Shown here piece by piece: positions 51,343-59,688 of a DNA stretch of 64,000 nucleotides. The stretch comes from Trichormus sp. M33_DOE_039 (GTDB lineage Bacteria; Cyanobacteriota; Cyanobacteriia; Cyanobacteriales; Nostocaceae). The notes beneath the pieces were generated by a model that made no database searches, was not told where the DNA came from, and was given only the letters and a program-made list of their open reading frames with translations. A program made the translations under genes and the position numbers. Each line of letters begins with the position of its first letter. Position 1 is the stretch's first letter. The DNA lies in NCBI GenBank assembly GCA_015296085.1, contig DVDT01000077.1, positions 1 to 64,000 on the forward strand, given 5' to 3'.

Positions 51343-52443
51343 TCATTGATGGGTGATGACTACTTCACCTGTAACCTGCGCTGAATCTGATTCTGTATTA
51401 TCTATCTGATTAAAATCTCCAGTCCGCCAAGAGTCAGTTATATCTTTAATAAAACTGGCTGTAGGGATAGCAACTAATAAACCTAAAACACCACCTAATT
51501 TTGCTCCCAATAATAAAGAAACTACGACCCAAACAGGATTTAAACCAGTCAAATTACCCAGAATTCGAGGCGCAACAAAATTAGAGTTGATTTGGTCGAT
51601 AGCTACAGCTACCCCTAAAACTTCTACTCCTAACCAAAAGTTTTCTAAAGCAACTAATAGACTAACAATAGTAATGCCAATACCTGTACCGAAGGGAAAT
51701 AGCGAGAAAAAGCCGATACCAATACCAAATAGTAATGCTAAGGGAATTCGCAGAACGACAAAAGCCAAAGTCACTGTTACTGCTAGTATTGCCCCCAGTG
51801 TAGCCTGACCAATAAAGTAGTTATGGAAATCCTCCCGGAGTATTTGCCGGACTTTAACACCGATGTGCGTAGGAAACCACTGATAAACACCATCCCATAG
51901 GCGATCGCCATTTAATACCATATAAATAGTTAGCACTACCGCCAGCAGCACATTCACCACCACACCGATAGTATCGAACGCCAAACCCAAAATTTTGCCA
52001 GTGACAGCTTGCAATTGATTAGATAATCGTTCTAATAGTTGTGTGACTAAACTACTCAAATTTACTGGTAAACTTTGTGTGGCAATCCAATTTTGGAAAG
52101 CGTCGAGCTGTTGCGCGCCAGAATCAATCCAATTAGGCAGAATATTAACTAGTTCATTGAGCTGTTCAATAATCAAAGGTACTAAAGTCAGACCTAAAGC
52201 TACTAAAATCACCACTGCTAACAATAACACCCCACCAATCGCCAAGTTACGTTTCACCCCTCGGCTTTGAAAAAATTGGATGGGATAATCTAAAACAAAA
52301 GCTAGCAGAACGGCAGATGCAAAAACGCTCACCAACGGTTGAAAATACTGCACGACCTGAAGTAATAGCCAACCATTGAGAATAATCACAGGAAACGCCA
52401 GTCCCACACTTAACCATCGTGGCAATTTGTTTAATGATTGCAT
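51343..52443 (-). CDS. AI-2E family transporter (permease)
   Basis: 366-residue inner-membrane permease of the AI-2E/PerM class. There are about eight hydrophobic segments: ILNGWLLLQVVQYF, LAIGGVLLLAVVILVALGL, TIGVVVNVLLAVVLTIYMVL, ATLGAILAVTVTLAFVVL, IGIGFFSLFPFGTGIGITIV, with the conserved GLNPVWVVVSLLLGAKLGG near the end. Members are proposed to export signals, ions or small molecules, so the substrate is unknown. The last 30 residues are hydrophilic. Confidence 0.9.
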   Translation of the reverse strand: MQSLNKLPRWLSVGLAFPVIILNGWLLLQVVQYFQPLVSVFASAVLLAFVLDYPIQFFQSRGVKRNLAIGGVLLLAVVILVALGLTLVPLIIEQLNELVNILPNWIDSGAQQLDAFQNWIATQSLPVNLSSLVTQLLERLSNQLQAVTGKILGLAFDTIGVVVNVLLAVVLTIYMVLNGDRLWDGVYQWFPTHIGVKVRQILREDFHNYFIGQATLGAILAVTVTLAFVVLRIPLALLFGIGIGFFSLFPFGTGIGITIVSLLVALENFWLGVEVLGVAVAIDQINSNFVAPRILGNLTGLNPVWVVVSLLLGAKLGGVLGLLVAIPTASFIKDITDSWRTGDFNQIDNTESDSAQVTGEVVITHQ

Positions 52444-52562
52444 TTAGTGATGACTCCAAACGAGCTATAACTTTATTTTGCCTGCTAGGTGAGCATTGAG
52501 TATTGGCAAGACAAGGGAGATAAGGAATAGCCAGGATATGCAGAAGGACTATTGACTAGTGA

Positions 52563-52988
52563 CTATTGACTCATAAAATCCAATAAAATTTGCCGTACTA
52601 CAGGACTCAAGGGTTTTTCCCTGCCGACGTTTTGGGAATAAAGTTTACCTGCACGAATATCTTCTGGTGTTAATAGAGCCATATCAGCCCCTTCATTTAA
52701 CTCCAACTGATGCAATTTTGCCAGTAAGGGGGCGTGAAAAACATGACGGACGACTGTCTCGTCAGGATAACAACCAAATTCAGAAAATGATGGGAGTTTG
52801 TAGCCAATTTCTTCGAGAATTTCTCTCTGTACTGCTTCATCTGGTGTTTCACCAGGTTCGATGTGACCACCAAACAAGGCCCAGTGACCAGGGTAGGGAA
52901 TATTAGGAATATCGTCACGCAGCTGCATCAAAAATTTATTGTCCTGGTAAAGAATTGCGATCGCTACATGGATTTTTTGATTATTCAT
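52563..52988 (-). CDS. Nudix hydrolase
   Basis: 141-residue Nudix protein. The Nudix box is GHIEPGETPDEAVQREILEE followed by IGY, matching GX5EX7REUXEEXGU. Start MNNQKIHVAIAILYQDNKFL is normal, then PNIPYPGHWALFGGH. It hydrolyses a nucleoside diphosphate-linked substrate; which one cannot be read. It is separated by heptamer repeats from the AI-2E gene. Confidence 0.92.
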   Translation of the reverse strand: MNNQKIHVAIAILYQDNKFLMQLRDDIPNIPYPGHWALFGGHIEPGETPDEAVQREILEEIGYKLPSFSEFGCYPDETVVRHVFHAPLLAKLHQLELNEGADMALLTPEDIRAGKLYSQNVGREKPLSPVVRQILLDFMSQ

Positions 52989-53019
52989 AAAAATTCATAG
53001 GAATCATATGTCACTAATA

Positions 53020-53391
53020 TTACTGCTCTTCTAAATAAACTTCCCCAAACTCCTGATTTGCTATAGGAATACTTTGGTATATTAATTTACCCTTAATCAC
53101 TAATGATTCCCCCTCTTGAACATTGTGTTGATTAGTCACAATCCAGATTTTGCCAGTGTTATCGTTAATTAAATATGCCCGACGCTGTAATAAGGGAACT
53201 TTTCTTTCTACCTCTCCTTGAACGTAAACCGTACCTAGTTTGTCTCGTTTCGCTTGAATTGTCCGTATTTCTGTAGCATTGCTACCAAAAATAAATTGAT
53301 TGCCCTTCAAGTTAGACGAATTTAAAGATGCACAGCTACAAAGTACCAGCATCAAAAGTAAAGTAATACCGATTCGTAGTTTGTAATTCAT
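53020..53391 (-). CDS. Small lipoprotein, OB-fold-like
   Basis: 123-residue lipoprotein: signal (RIGITLLLMLVLCSCAS) with lipobox LCSC, then a strand-rich domain (TVYVQGEVERKVPLLQRRAY, LINDNTGKIWIVTNQHNVQE, GESLVIKGKLIYQS) resembling an OB fold. It is probably anchored in a membrane in the periplasm; function unknown. ATG 53389-53391 is preferred because it places the charged n-region directly before the hydrophobic core. Confidence 0.75.
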   Translation of the reverse strand: MNYKLRIGITLLLMLVLCSCASLNSSNLKGNQFIFGSNATEIRTIQAKRDKLGTVYVQGEVERKVPLLQRRAYLINDNTGKIWIVTNQHNVQEGESLVIKGKLIYQSIPIANQEFGEVYLEEQ

Positions 53392-53558
53392 AATTCGTAA
53401 TTGAAAGTCAACAGTCAACCTTTACTTAGTCTTTCTCCCCTACACCCCGCCCTCAGTATGAGAAGATAGACAATCGGACAGCAACGCCATAATAATCTAC
53501 AAGCAAGAGTATTTGTAAATTTTGACTAATGACTATTGACTAAATTTTAGGAACTCTT

Positions 53559-54452
53559 ATGGAAATAAAAACTGCCAAAAATTTAGATGGTAAAGCCTTA
53601 TCTGAAAAAATACAGACAGAATTAGCATCCCAAATTAAAGAATTACAAACTAAAATCGGCCGTCCTCCTGGGTTAGCAGTGTTGATGGTGGGAGATAACC
53701 CCGCTTCTGCTGCTTACGTGCGGAATAAGGAAAAATCTTGCGCCAAGGTGGGTATTGCTTCTTTTGGGAAACACTACCCCAAAGAAACCACCCAAGAGGA
53801 GTTAGAAGCGGTAATTGCTGCACTCAACGAAGATGAACAAGTAGATGGCATTCTTGTACAGCTACCTCTACCAGAACATTTAGATGCCGTCAAACTACTG
53901 CTGCAAATTGCTCCAGATAAAGATGCTGACGGACTGCATCCAGTAAATTTAGGGCGACTAGTCAGAGAGGAAGCAGGGTTACGCAGTTGCACACCGGCGG
54001 GAGTGATGCGGTTATTGGCAGAACATAACATTCCTTTGGCGGGAAAAAACGCAGTAGTGATAGGACGCAGTATTTTAGTAGGCAAACCTATGGCCTTGAT
54101 GCTATTGGCAGCTGATGCTACTGTGACTGTTGCTCACTCGCGATCGCAAGATATTACCAGTATCACCAGAAACGCTGATATCCTCGTTGTAGCGGCAGGT
54201 ATCCCTGGATTAATTACTGCTGACATGGTGAAACCGGGTGCTGTTGTGGTAGATGTGGGGATAAATCGCGTCACTGATGATAGTGGCAAAAGTCGCTTAG
54301 TTGGCGACGTTGAATTTGCTGCAACAGCTAACATCGCTTCCTATATCACCCCAGTTCCCGGTGGTGTTGGCCCCATGACGGTGGCTCTGTTGTTAGAAAA
54401 TACATTTGCCAGCTATTTAAAAACAGCAAAGGAGAAAGGAATCTTAAATTGA
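53559..54452 (+). CDS. folD: Methylenetetrahydrofolate dehydrogenase/cyclohydrolase
   Basis: 297-residue bifunctional FolD, which interconverts 5,10-methylene- and 10-formyl-tetrahydrofolate in one-carbon metabolism. Landmarks are [17 protein letters not shown] (catalytic Lys), [44 protein letters not shown] (NADP site) and [17 protein letters not shown]. Full length with no oddity. A TAGGAA box precedes the ATG. Confidence 0.96.
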   Translation: MEIKTAKNLDGKALSEKIQTELASQIKELQTKIGRPPGLAVLMVGDNPASAAYVRNKEKSCAKVGIASFGKHYPKETTQEELEAVIAALNEDEQVDGILVQLPLPEHLDAVKLLLQIAPDKDADGLHPVNLGRLVREEAGLRSCTPAGVMRLLAEHNIPLAGKNAVVIGRSILVGKPMALMLLAADATVTVAHSRSQDITSITRNADILVVAAGIPGLITADMVKPGAVVVDVGINRVTDDSGKSRLVGDVEFAATANIASYITPVPGGVGPMTVALLLENTFASYLKTAKEKGILN

Positions 54453-54607
54453 TGAATGAAAGATTATGAAAATTAACATAACTCATCATTTATCATTTAT
54501 CTTCCATAATTACTGAAGTATTAGTTAATCTTTTAGCTCCAGAGCATCTTAAAATTGTGACGTGTACGACAAACAGCCAAAAGCCAAAAATTTAAGGAAT
54601 TCTAAGG

Positions 54608-55537
54608 ATGGTAGCAGCTGATAACCTTCAGAAGATGCCAGAAACAGCCTCGTTTAACCTAGCAGCCTATCTACAAGAGCGAAAAAAACTTTGTGAAGCT
54701 GCACTGGATGAGTCTCTTCCTGTCATTTATCCAGAAAAAATTTATGAATCAATGCGCTACTCGCTATTAGCTGGAGGTAAGCGTCTGCGTCCTATTCTCT
54801 GCCTAGCTACCTGTGAAATGATGGGCGGGACAATTGAAATGGCTATGCCTACAGCTTGTGCAGTAGAAATGATTCACACCATGTCATTGATTCACGATGA
54901 CCTGCCAGCAATGGATAATGACGATTACCGTCGTGGTAGGCTGACCAATCACAAAGTCTATGGTGAAGACATTGCAATTCTAGCTGGTGATGGCTTATTG
55001 GCTTACGCTTTTGAATTTGTTGCCATTCGCACGCCTGAAAGTGTAGCAAGAGAACGGGTATTGCAGGTAATTGCCCGTTTAGGAAGAGCATTAGGAGCAG
55101 CTGGGTTAGTGGGTGGTCAAGTAGTGGATTTAGAATCAGAGGGTAAGTCTGATATTTCCCTAGAAACTCTGAACTTCATTCATAACCACAAAACAGCTGC
55201 GCTTCTAGAAGCCTGTGTTGTCTGTGGTGGTATCTTGGCTGGTGCATCACCTGAAGAGGTACAAAGACTTTCACGGTATTCCCAAAATATCGGACTAGCA
55301 TTTCAAATCATTGATGATATCCTCGATATCACTTGTACCCAAGAGCAATTGGGTAAAACTGCAGGTAAAGACCTTGTAGCCCAAAAAGTCACCTACCCTA
55401 GTCTCTGGGGTATCGAAAAATCCCGCGCCAAAGCCCAAGAATTGATTGAGTCAGCCTGTGCAGAACTAGAACTATTTGGTGAATCGGCACAGCCACTCAA
55501 AGCACTCGCTCAATTTATCACCAGTCGCAATCATTGA
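54608..55537 (+). CDS. crtE: Geranylgeranyl/farnesyl diphosphate synthase (CrtE/IspA type)
   Basis: 309-residue trans-prenyltransferase supplying diphosphates for carotenoids, chlorophyll phytyl tails and quinones. [19 protein letters not shown], the first aspartate motif [25 protein letters not shown] and the second motif IIDDILDIT are present. The first motif is DDx4D, the bacterial/plant-type (type II) form. The chain length of the product is not decided from sequence, but this form is the usual CrtE of cyanobacteria. It is followed by a DUF212 gene. Confidence 0.93.
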   Translation: MVAADNLQKMPETASFNLAAYLQERKKLCEAALDESLPVIYPEKIYESMRYSLLAGGKRLRPILCLATCEMMGGTIEMAMPTACAVEMIHTMSLIHDDLPAMDNDDYRRGRLTNHKVYGEDIAILAGDGLLAYAFEFVAIRTPESVARERVLQVIARLGRALGAAGLVGGQVVDLESEGKSDISLETLNFIHNHKTAALLEACVVCGGILAGASPEEVQRLSRYSQNIGLAFQIIDDILDITCTQEQLGKTAGKDLVAQKVTYPSLWGIEKSRAKAQELIESACAELELFGESAQPLKALAQFITSRNH

Positions 55538-55780
55538 GATTTGTATCTGGGAAAATTCAAAATTAAATGCAAAAACCCGTTGTTATCAATCTTGGTGGGA
55601 AATACTTTGTGTTTTGTACTCACTATCTCAACACAAATCTATCTCCCTCTATTGCGGGAATTGTCTGCTTTTTTTGAATGGGGAATTTTGAATTGAAGTG
55701 TAGGAAAAGAGGATTTTGGGTAGCATCTCAATTTCAAACAAACAACTACTGCTAATTTTGACTAACCGAACCAAAAGACC

Positions 55781-56248
55781 ATGCAGGACATAGGCGACAT
55801 TTTAGACAACCGGGTGCTGCTGGTTGCCCTAGCAGCTTGTTTTTTAGCTCAAGCATTGAAGTTGGTGATTGAGCTAGTTCAACACCGCAAACTGAATGTC
55901 CGCGTTTTAGTAACGACTGGAGGTATGCCCAGCGCGCATTCAGCTTTGGTGACAGCTCTGGCAACTGGTGTTGGACAAACCCTAGGTTGGGCATCGCCTG
56001 ACTTTGCCTTAGCTACAGTTTTTGCCATTATTGTCATGTATGATGCAGCCGGGGTGCGTCAAGCTGCCGGAAAACAAGCTCGCATCCTCAATCAAATGAT
56101 TGACGAATTATTTCATGAAAAACCAGACTTTAGCCAAGACCGCCTCAAGGAATTGCTAGGACATACACCTGTACAAGTCATAGCAGGTTCAGCTTTAGGA
56201 ATCACAATTTCCCTATTGGCTGGGTCGTTATTAGTAGGTAGTCAATAG
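55781..56248 (+). CDS. Divergent PAP2 (DUF212) membrane protein
   Basis: 155-residue protein of the DUF212 family, related to PAP2 phosphatases. TTGGMPSAHSALVTALATGV is the conserved core (SGGMPSSHS-type), with IIVMYDAAGVRQAAGKQARI and VIAGSALGITISLLAGSLL. It has about four membrane segments. The crtE-DUF212 order is common in cyanobacteria, so it may handle prenyl diphosphates, but this is only suggested by proximity. Confidence 0.88.
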   Translation: MQDIGDILDNRVLLVALAACFLAQALKLVIELVQHRKLNVRVLVTTGGMPSAHSALVTALATGVGQTLGWASPDFALATVFAIIVMYDAAGVRQAAGKQARILNQMIDELFHEKPDFSQDRLKELLGHTPVQVIAGSALGITISLLAGSLLVGSQ

Positions 56249-56314
56249 TTGAAAGGTAGGTGACTGGGAAGGCAGGGGAGCAGGGGGGAGAGAAATCCAA
56301 TACCCAATGATGAG

Positions 56315-56425
56315 ACTTGCTACAAGTCGGGCATTGCCCGACGACACTTGCTACAAGTCGGCAAAGCCGCCCAACGCAGTGTCTCCCCAACGCAGTGTCT
56401 CCCCAACGTAATGCCTCCCCAATGC
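56315..56425. repeat. Direct repeats: ACTTGCTACAAGTCGG and tandem CCAACGCAGTGTCTCC
   Basis: ACTTGCTACAAGTCGG occurs at 56315-56330 and 56346-56361, followed by three 16-bp units at 56371-56418 (two identical CCAACGCAGTGTCTCC, one diverged) and a partial fourth. Non-coding. Confidence 0.8.
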
Positions 56426-56437
56426 CCATCCCTTAAC

Positions 56438-57094
56438 TTACTGTGCTGCCACAGTCGATCGCAATAACATGACTCTACGGCTATCTACCAAGACAGCAAA
56501 AAAACCGCGATCGTTGAGTCTTTGTAATGTGTTGTAAGCTTCTTGTTGGTTAGTTGTATAAACTGCGAGCAAATAGGGTTTTTGTCCATAGGATGCCAAA
56601 CCGACTTTCCCACCTACAGCTTGTTGTACACTAGTTGCGAGTTCTGGACGATTGAAATAATCCACCAAGACAGCAAAACCTTCCCCCAACATTTGGGGAT
56701 TATAGGTGATTTGGGGTGGCTGCTGGGGCGGTTGGGCTGCTGCTTCCCCAGGTCTGGTGGTGATAATGGCAGACAAACCGACAATAGTGTTGATATACCT
56801 AGCCCAACGATTAGCATCATCTATCTTACGAAAACCCCCTATCCGTGTAACTGTCTCCGTCAAATATTGACAGGTGGTAGTCTTAATTTCATTTGGTAAG
56901 GCATTGCGTAACTGCTTCTGATTCTCTGCGGTGGGCGTGACTACCAGCAACAGGTACTCGCCAACGCTGGGGGGCTGACAAACAGGGACGGGGGTTTGGG
57001 CTGTGGTGGAATTTATGCTACCCATCAACCCCGCGATCGCTAGTCCACATACACTGAATAAAGTGGCAAATTTCTGCACAGAACTGGGACGCAT
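56438..57094 (-). CDS. Secreted SPOR-like hypothetical protein
   Basis: 218-residue secreted protein: signal peptide FATLFSVCGLAIAGLMGSIN ending at TTAQ, then two repeated alpha-beta halves (EYLLLVVTPTAENQKQLRNA with TRIGGFRKIDDANRWARYIN, and FAVLVDYFNRPELATSVQQA with YLLAVYTTNQQEAYNTLQRL) around a PQQPPQ linker. The alternation suggests SPOR-like folds, but the family is not certain. Probably periplasmic. Confidence 0.75.
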   Translation of the reverse strand: MRPSSVQKFATLFSVCGLAIAGLMGSINSTTAQTPVPVCQPPSVGEYLLLVVTPTAENQKQLRNALPNEIKTTTCQYLTETVTRIGGFRKIDDANRWARYINTIVGLSAIITTRPGEAAAQPPQQPPQITYNPQMLGEGFAVLVDYFNRPELATSVQQAVGGKVGLASYGQKPYLLAVYTTNQQEAYNTLQRLNDRGFFAVLVDSRRVMLLRSTVAAQ

Positions 57095-57239
57095 AAGTGA
57101 ATTTTATTAAAATTTTTTAGTAATTAGCCAATAATTGATGAGCTAATTACTAATGAATTTTGTCCAGACGCGTAGACGCTGATAATAGCGGCTTCTCGTA
57201 AGAGTATCATCACGTCTGTACTAAGTAATGACTAATTAC

Positions 57240-57569
57240 TCAAGAAACTGGAGCTAGAGATGCTATAGCATTAGGAATAGTTCCAGAAGGAGCTTCAAAT
57301 TCTCCAGTCAAAACGTACTCTAGCCGTAGTTTCAGCCATGTAATAAATTGGGAATTGGTAGAAATAATCGCAGCTGCGGGTTGAGGACACTGAGATTTGA
57401 TTTGAGCCATTTCAGGTGCTTCTAAAAAAGCTGGTTGTGGTACTAACCAAAAATCAATTTCTTTTTCTTGTTCGTGATAATGACGGGTACGTTCTTTCAA
57501 TACTTCCTCTATAGGTTCTTCTTGCAACAAAAAGCGACGGCTGGCCAAAACGTAATAGTATGTTTGCAT
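57240..57569 (-). CDS. ycf54: Ycf54-like protein (MgPME-cyclase complex)
   Basis: 109-residue protein with TYYYVLASRRFLLQEEPIEE, VLKERTRHYHEQEKEIDFWL, QPAFLEAPEMAQIKSQCPQP, STNSQFITWLKLRLEYVLTG and EFEAPSGTIP. This is the Ycf54/DUF2488 pattern. Ycf54 is required for the Mg-protoporphyrin monomethyl ester cyclase in chlorophyll synthesis. ATG at 57569 has AGGA 6 nt upstream; the ATG at 57575 (two codons earlier) is also possible. Confidence 0.92.
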   Translation of the reverse strand: MQTYYYVLASRRFLLQEEPIEEVLKERTRHYHEQEKEIDFWLVPQPAFLEAPEMAQIKSQCPQPAAAIISTNSQFITWLKLRLEYVLTGEFEAPSGTIPNAIASLAPVS

Positions 57570-57679
57570 TGTCATCCTGTGATTACTAACTAATAATTTT
57601 AAAGCTTACCCTTACCTAGTGCTGAGAAATGAGTGCTGAGTTAACAGTCAACACTCAACACTCACCACCCAGCACTACC

Positions 57680-58396
57680 TTACTTCTTGGGGGATTTTTT
57701 GAACCAAGAACTAAACGGACAACTTTTTGCTGGGGTTTCAGTTGCTACTTTACCGCCTGCTGTTAATTTTTCTAAAAACAGCGTGTTGTCAAAGTAGTGT
57801 TCCAAAGAAATAATTCTCAAGTCATCGGTGACATGAGCAACGCTCAAACCGATAATCTCTACTGTCTCTCCAGTCGGTGCATAGTCTTTATATGCACCTT
57901 TAAAATGTCCCCAGTGTCGCCACTTGAAAGTTACAGTTGGTGGGCCAGAGTAAACTTCTAGCACTTCCCAGGGGAAACCTTTGGGAAATGTGGTGTGAAA
58001 GAGTTTAGCCGATGATTCAAAGCTTTCTTCTGAGGCTTTATAATGCTCAGAGTCTGCCATGAATAAATTGTAAGTACCTTGGGCTGATACGTCGGTTGCT
58101 GTGAACTCCTCTCCCCCATTGGTCGTGATGCGAAACTGATCATTCACAACTGACAACCACTGCTGTGGGTTGGATTTGAAGGATACCTCCATCTCGAAGG
58201 TTCTCACTAAATTCTGAACGATCGCCTCTAGTGTACCTTCAAGGTGATTACGTGTACTCTCTTTGGCTAGATTTTCATTGGAGCGAGCATAATCTGGAGG
58301 AGTACCATAACGCCACTCAACATCAGTGCTTTCAGCAATAACTGTATCTCTGTCCTGTACCCAAAGCGGCAGTTCATTAGATTGTGTTGCGCTCAT
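57680..58396 (-). CDS. NTF2/SnoaL-like hypothetical protein
   Basis: 238-residue protein. The central part (about residues 50-205) has EGTLEAIVQNLVRTFEMEVS, WEVLEVYSGPPTVTFKWRHW and GETVEIIGLSVAHVTDDLRI, similar to the cone-shaped NTF2/SnoaL fold. No catalytic set can be assigned. A C-terminal KSCPFSSWFKKSPKK tail is basic. It starts next to TTCAAAA heptamers, so it has no clear ribosome-binding site. Function unknown. Confidence 0.7.
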   Translation of the reverse strand: MSATQSNELPLWVQDRDTVIAESTDVEWRYGTPPDYARSNENLAKESTRNHLEGTLEAIVQNLVRTFEMEVSFKSNPQQWLSVVNDQFRITTNGGEEFTATDVSAQGTYNLFMADSEHYKASEESFESSAKLFHTTFPKGFPWEVLEVYSGPPTVTFKWRHWGHFKGAYKDYAPTGETVEIIGLSVAHVTDDLRIISLEHYFDNTLFLEKLTAGGKVATETPAKSCPFSSWFKKSPKK

Positions 58397-58399
58397 AAG

Positions 58400-58431
58400 A
58401 ATTCAAAATTCAAAATTCAAAATTCAAAATT
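58400..58431. repeat. Heptamer repeat TTCAAAA
   Basis: Four contiguous TTCAAAA units directly upstream of the NTF2-like gene, the complement of the array at 11834. Confidence 0.85.
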
Positions 58432-58534
58432 GAGAAAATCTTTTGTGGTAGGTGTTCAGACTTCTCAAAACCAGTACTGAAGCCTTCCACTCACCAACGA
58501 TTTTCAAGATTACGCAGTCACAACCCCTCTAAGA

Positions 58535-58600
58535 TAAAAAGGCAAAAGGCAAAAGGTAAAAAGTCATTTCTTTTTACTTTTTACTTTTTACTTTTTCCTT
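58535..58600. repeat. Heptamer repeats GGCAAAA and TTTTTAC
   Basis: Three GGCAAAA/GGTAAAA units are followed by four TTTTTAC units. The two blocks are mutually complementary (AAAAAGT with ACTTTTT), so a hairpin is possible just after the pdxJ stop. Confidence 0.75.
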
Positions 58601-58602
58601 AC

Positions 58603-59322
58603 CTATTCCCCCCGCATCGCTTGTTTCATTTCCCGGACGGCTCTTTCCATACCAACTAATGCAGCTCGGCTGATGATGGTATGACCTATGTTTAGCTCTT
58701 CCATCCCAGGTAATGCAGCCACCGGATATACATTCCAGTAGGTCAGACCATGACCGGCGTTAACTCGTAAACCCGCTTGAATTGCTTGTTCACATCCTTG
58801 AGCTAACACAACTAGTTCTTGATGACGACTTTTTTCATCGCTGGCTTCTGCATATCTACCAGTGTGTAGTTCAATAAACTTTGCCTGTACCTTGACAGAA
58901 GCTTCGATTTGTGAGGGTTCGGCATCGATAAACAAACTCACGGGAATACCAGCACCCTGCAATTTAGCGACGATATCACCTATTCTAGCAATTTGCCCGA
59001 CTATATCTAAACCTCCTTCTGTCGTCACCTCTTCCCGTTTTTCAGGAACTAGAGTTACATAATCGGGTTTAATGTCAAGGGCGATTCCCAACATTTCGTC
59101 TGTAGCCGCCATTTCTAAATTCAAGTGCGTCCGTACTGTCTGACGTAGTAAGCGCACATCCCGGTCTTGAATGTGTCGTCTGTCTTCGCGCAGATGCACT
59201 GTAATCCCATCAGCCCCAGCTAGTTCTGCTAGTACAGCCGCCGCCACCGGATCTGGTTCTACCGTCCGCCGCGCTTGGCGAATGGTGGCTATATGGTCTA
59301 TGTTTACACCAAGTGTAGGCAA
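58603..59322 (-). CDS. pdxJ: Pyridoxine 5'-phosphate synthase
   Basis: 239-residue PdxJ, which condenses 1-deoxyxylulose 5-phosphate with 3-amino-2-oxopropyl phosphate to make vitamin B6. [79 protein letters not shown] and [13 protein letters not shown] are the family signatures. TTG 59320-59322 is chosen because AGGGAG lies 9 nt upstream and homology begins there. A GTG at 59341-59343 would add 7 residues and cannot be excluded. Confidence 0.95.
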   Translation of the reverse strand: MPTLGVNIDHIATIRQARRTVEPDPVAAAVLAELAGADGITVHLREDRRHIQDRDVRLLRQTVRTHLNLEMAATDEMLGIALDIKPDYVTLVPEKREEVTTEGGLDIVGQIARIGDIVAKLQGAGIPVSLFIDAEPSQIEASVKVQAKFIELHTGRYAEASDEKSRHQELVVLAQGCEQAIQAGLRVNAGHGLTYWNVYPVAALPGMEELNIGHTIISRAALVGMERAVREMKQAMRGE

Positions 59323-59343
59323 CCTCAGTATCTCCCTATCCAC

Positions 59344-59688
59344 AGTCCACAGAGATTTATCTTACCTGAAATTGTTAACAAAATTATTACTAAAAAATGT
59401 TCAACTCCCTGTTCATAAGTAATGATTGAAGGGATAAAGATGAACAGGGAGAAAATTTTCAGCATCATTGATTTGATGTGAAAGTTATCTTAAGAACAAA
59501 TTTGGGTGAGTGAGGGAGCGATCGCTAGCAATTAAAGTACAAAAATCAAACCTTTGCCTTATTTCGTACAATAAACCATTTATGTACGCTTTAATAATAC
59601 AATAAAAAACTTTTGCGACTGAATACTTTTGGAAAAAGTTATTTAGATATTTTTACGAAGTTGCACTAGAGTGTTTATTTCAAAGACT
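59344..59688. other. Divergent intergenic region
   Basis: A 345-bp gap between pdxJ and the ethylene-receptor-like kinase. It contains a HIP1 GCGATCGC at about 59518. No gene or clear operator is seen. Confidence 0.45.
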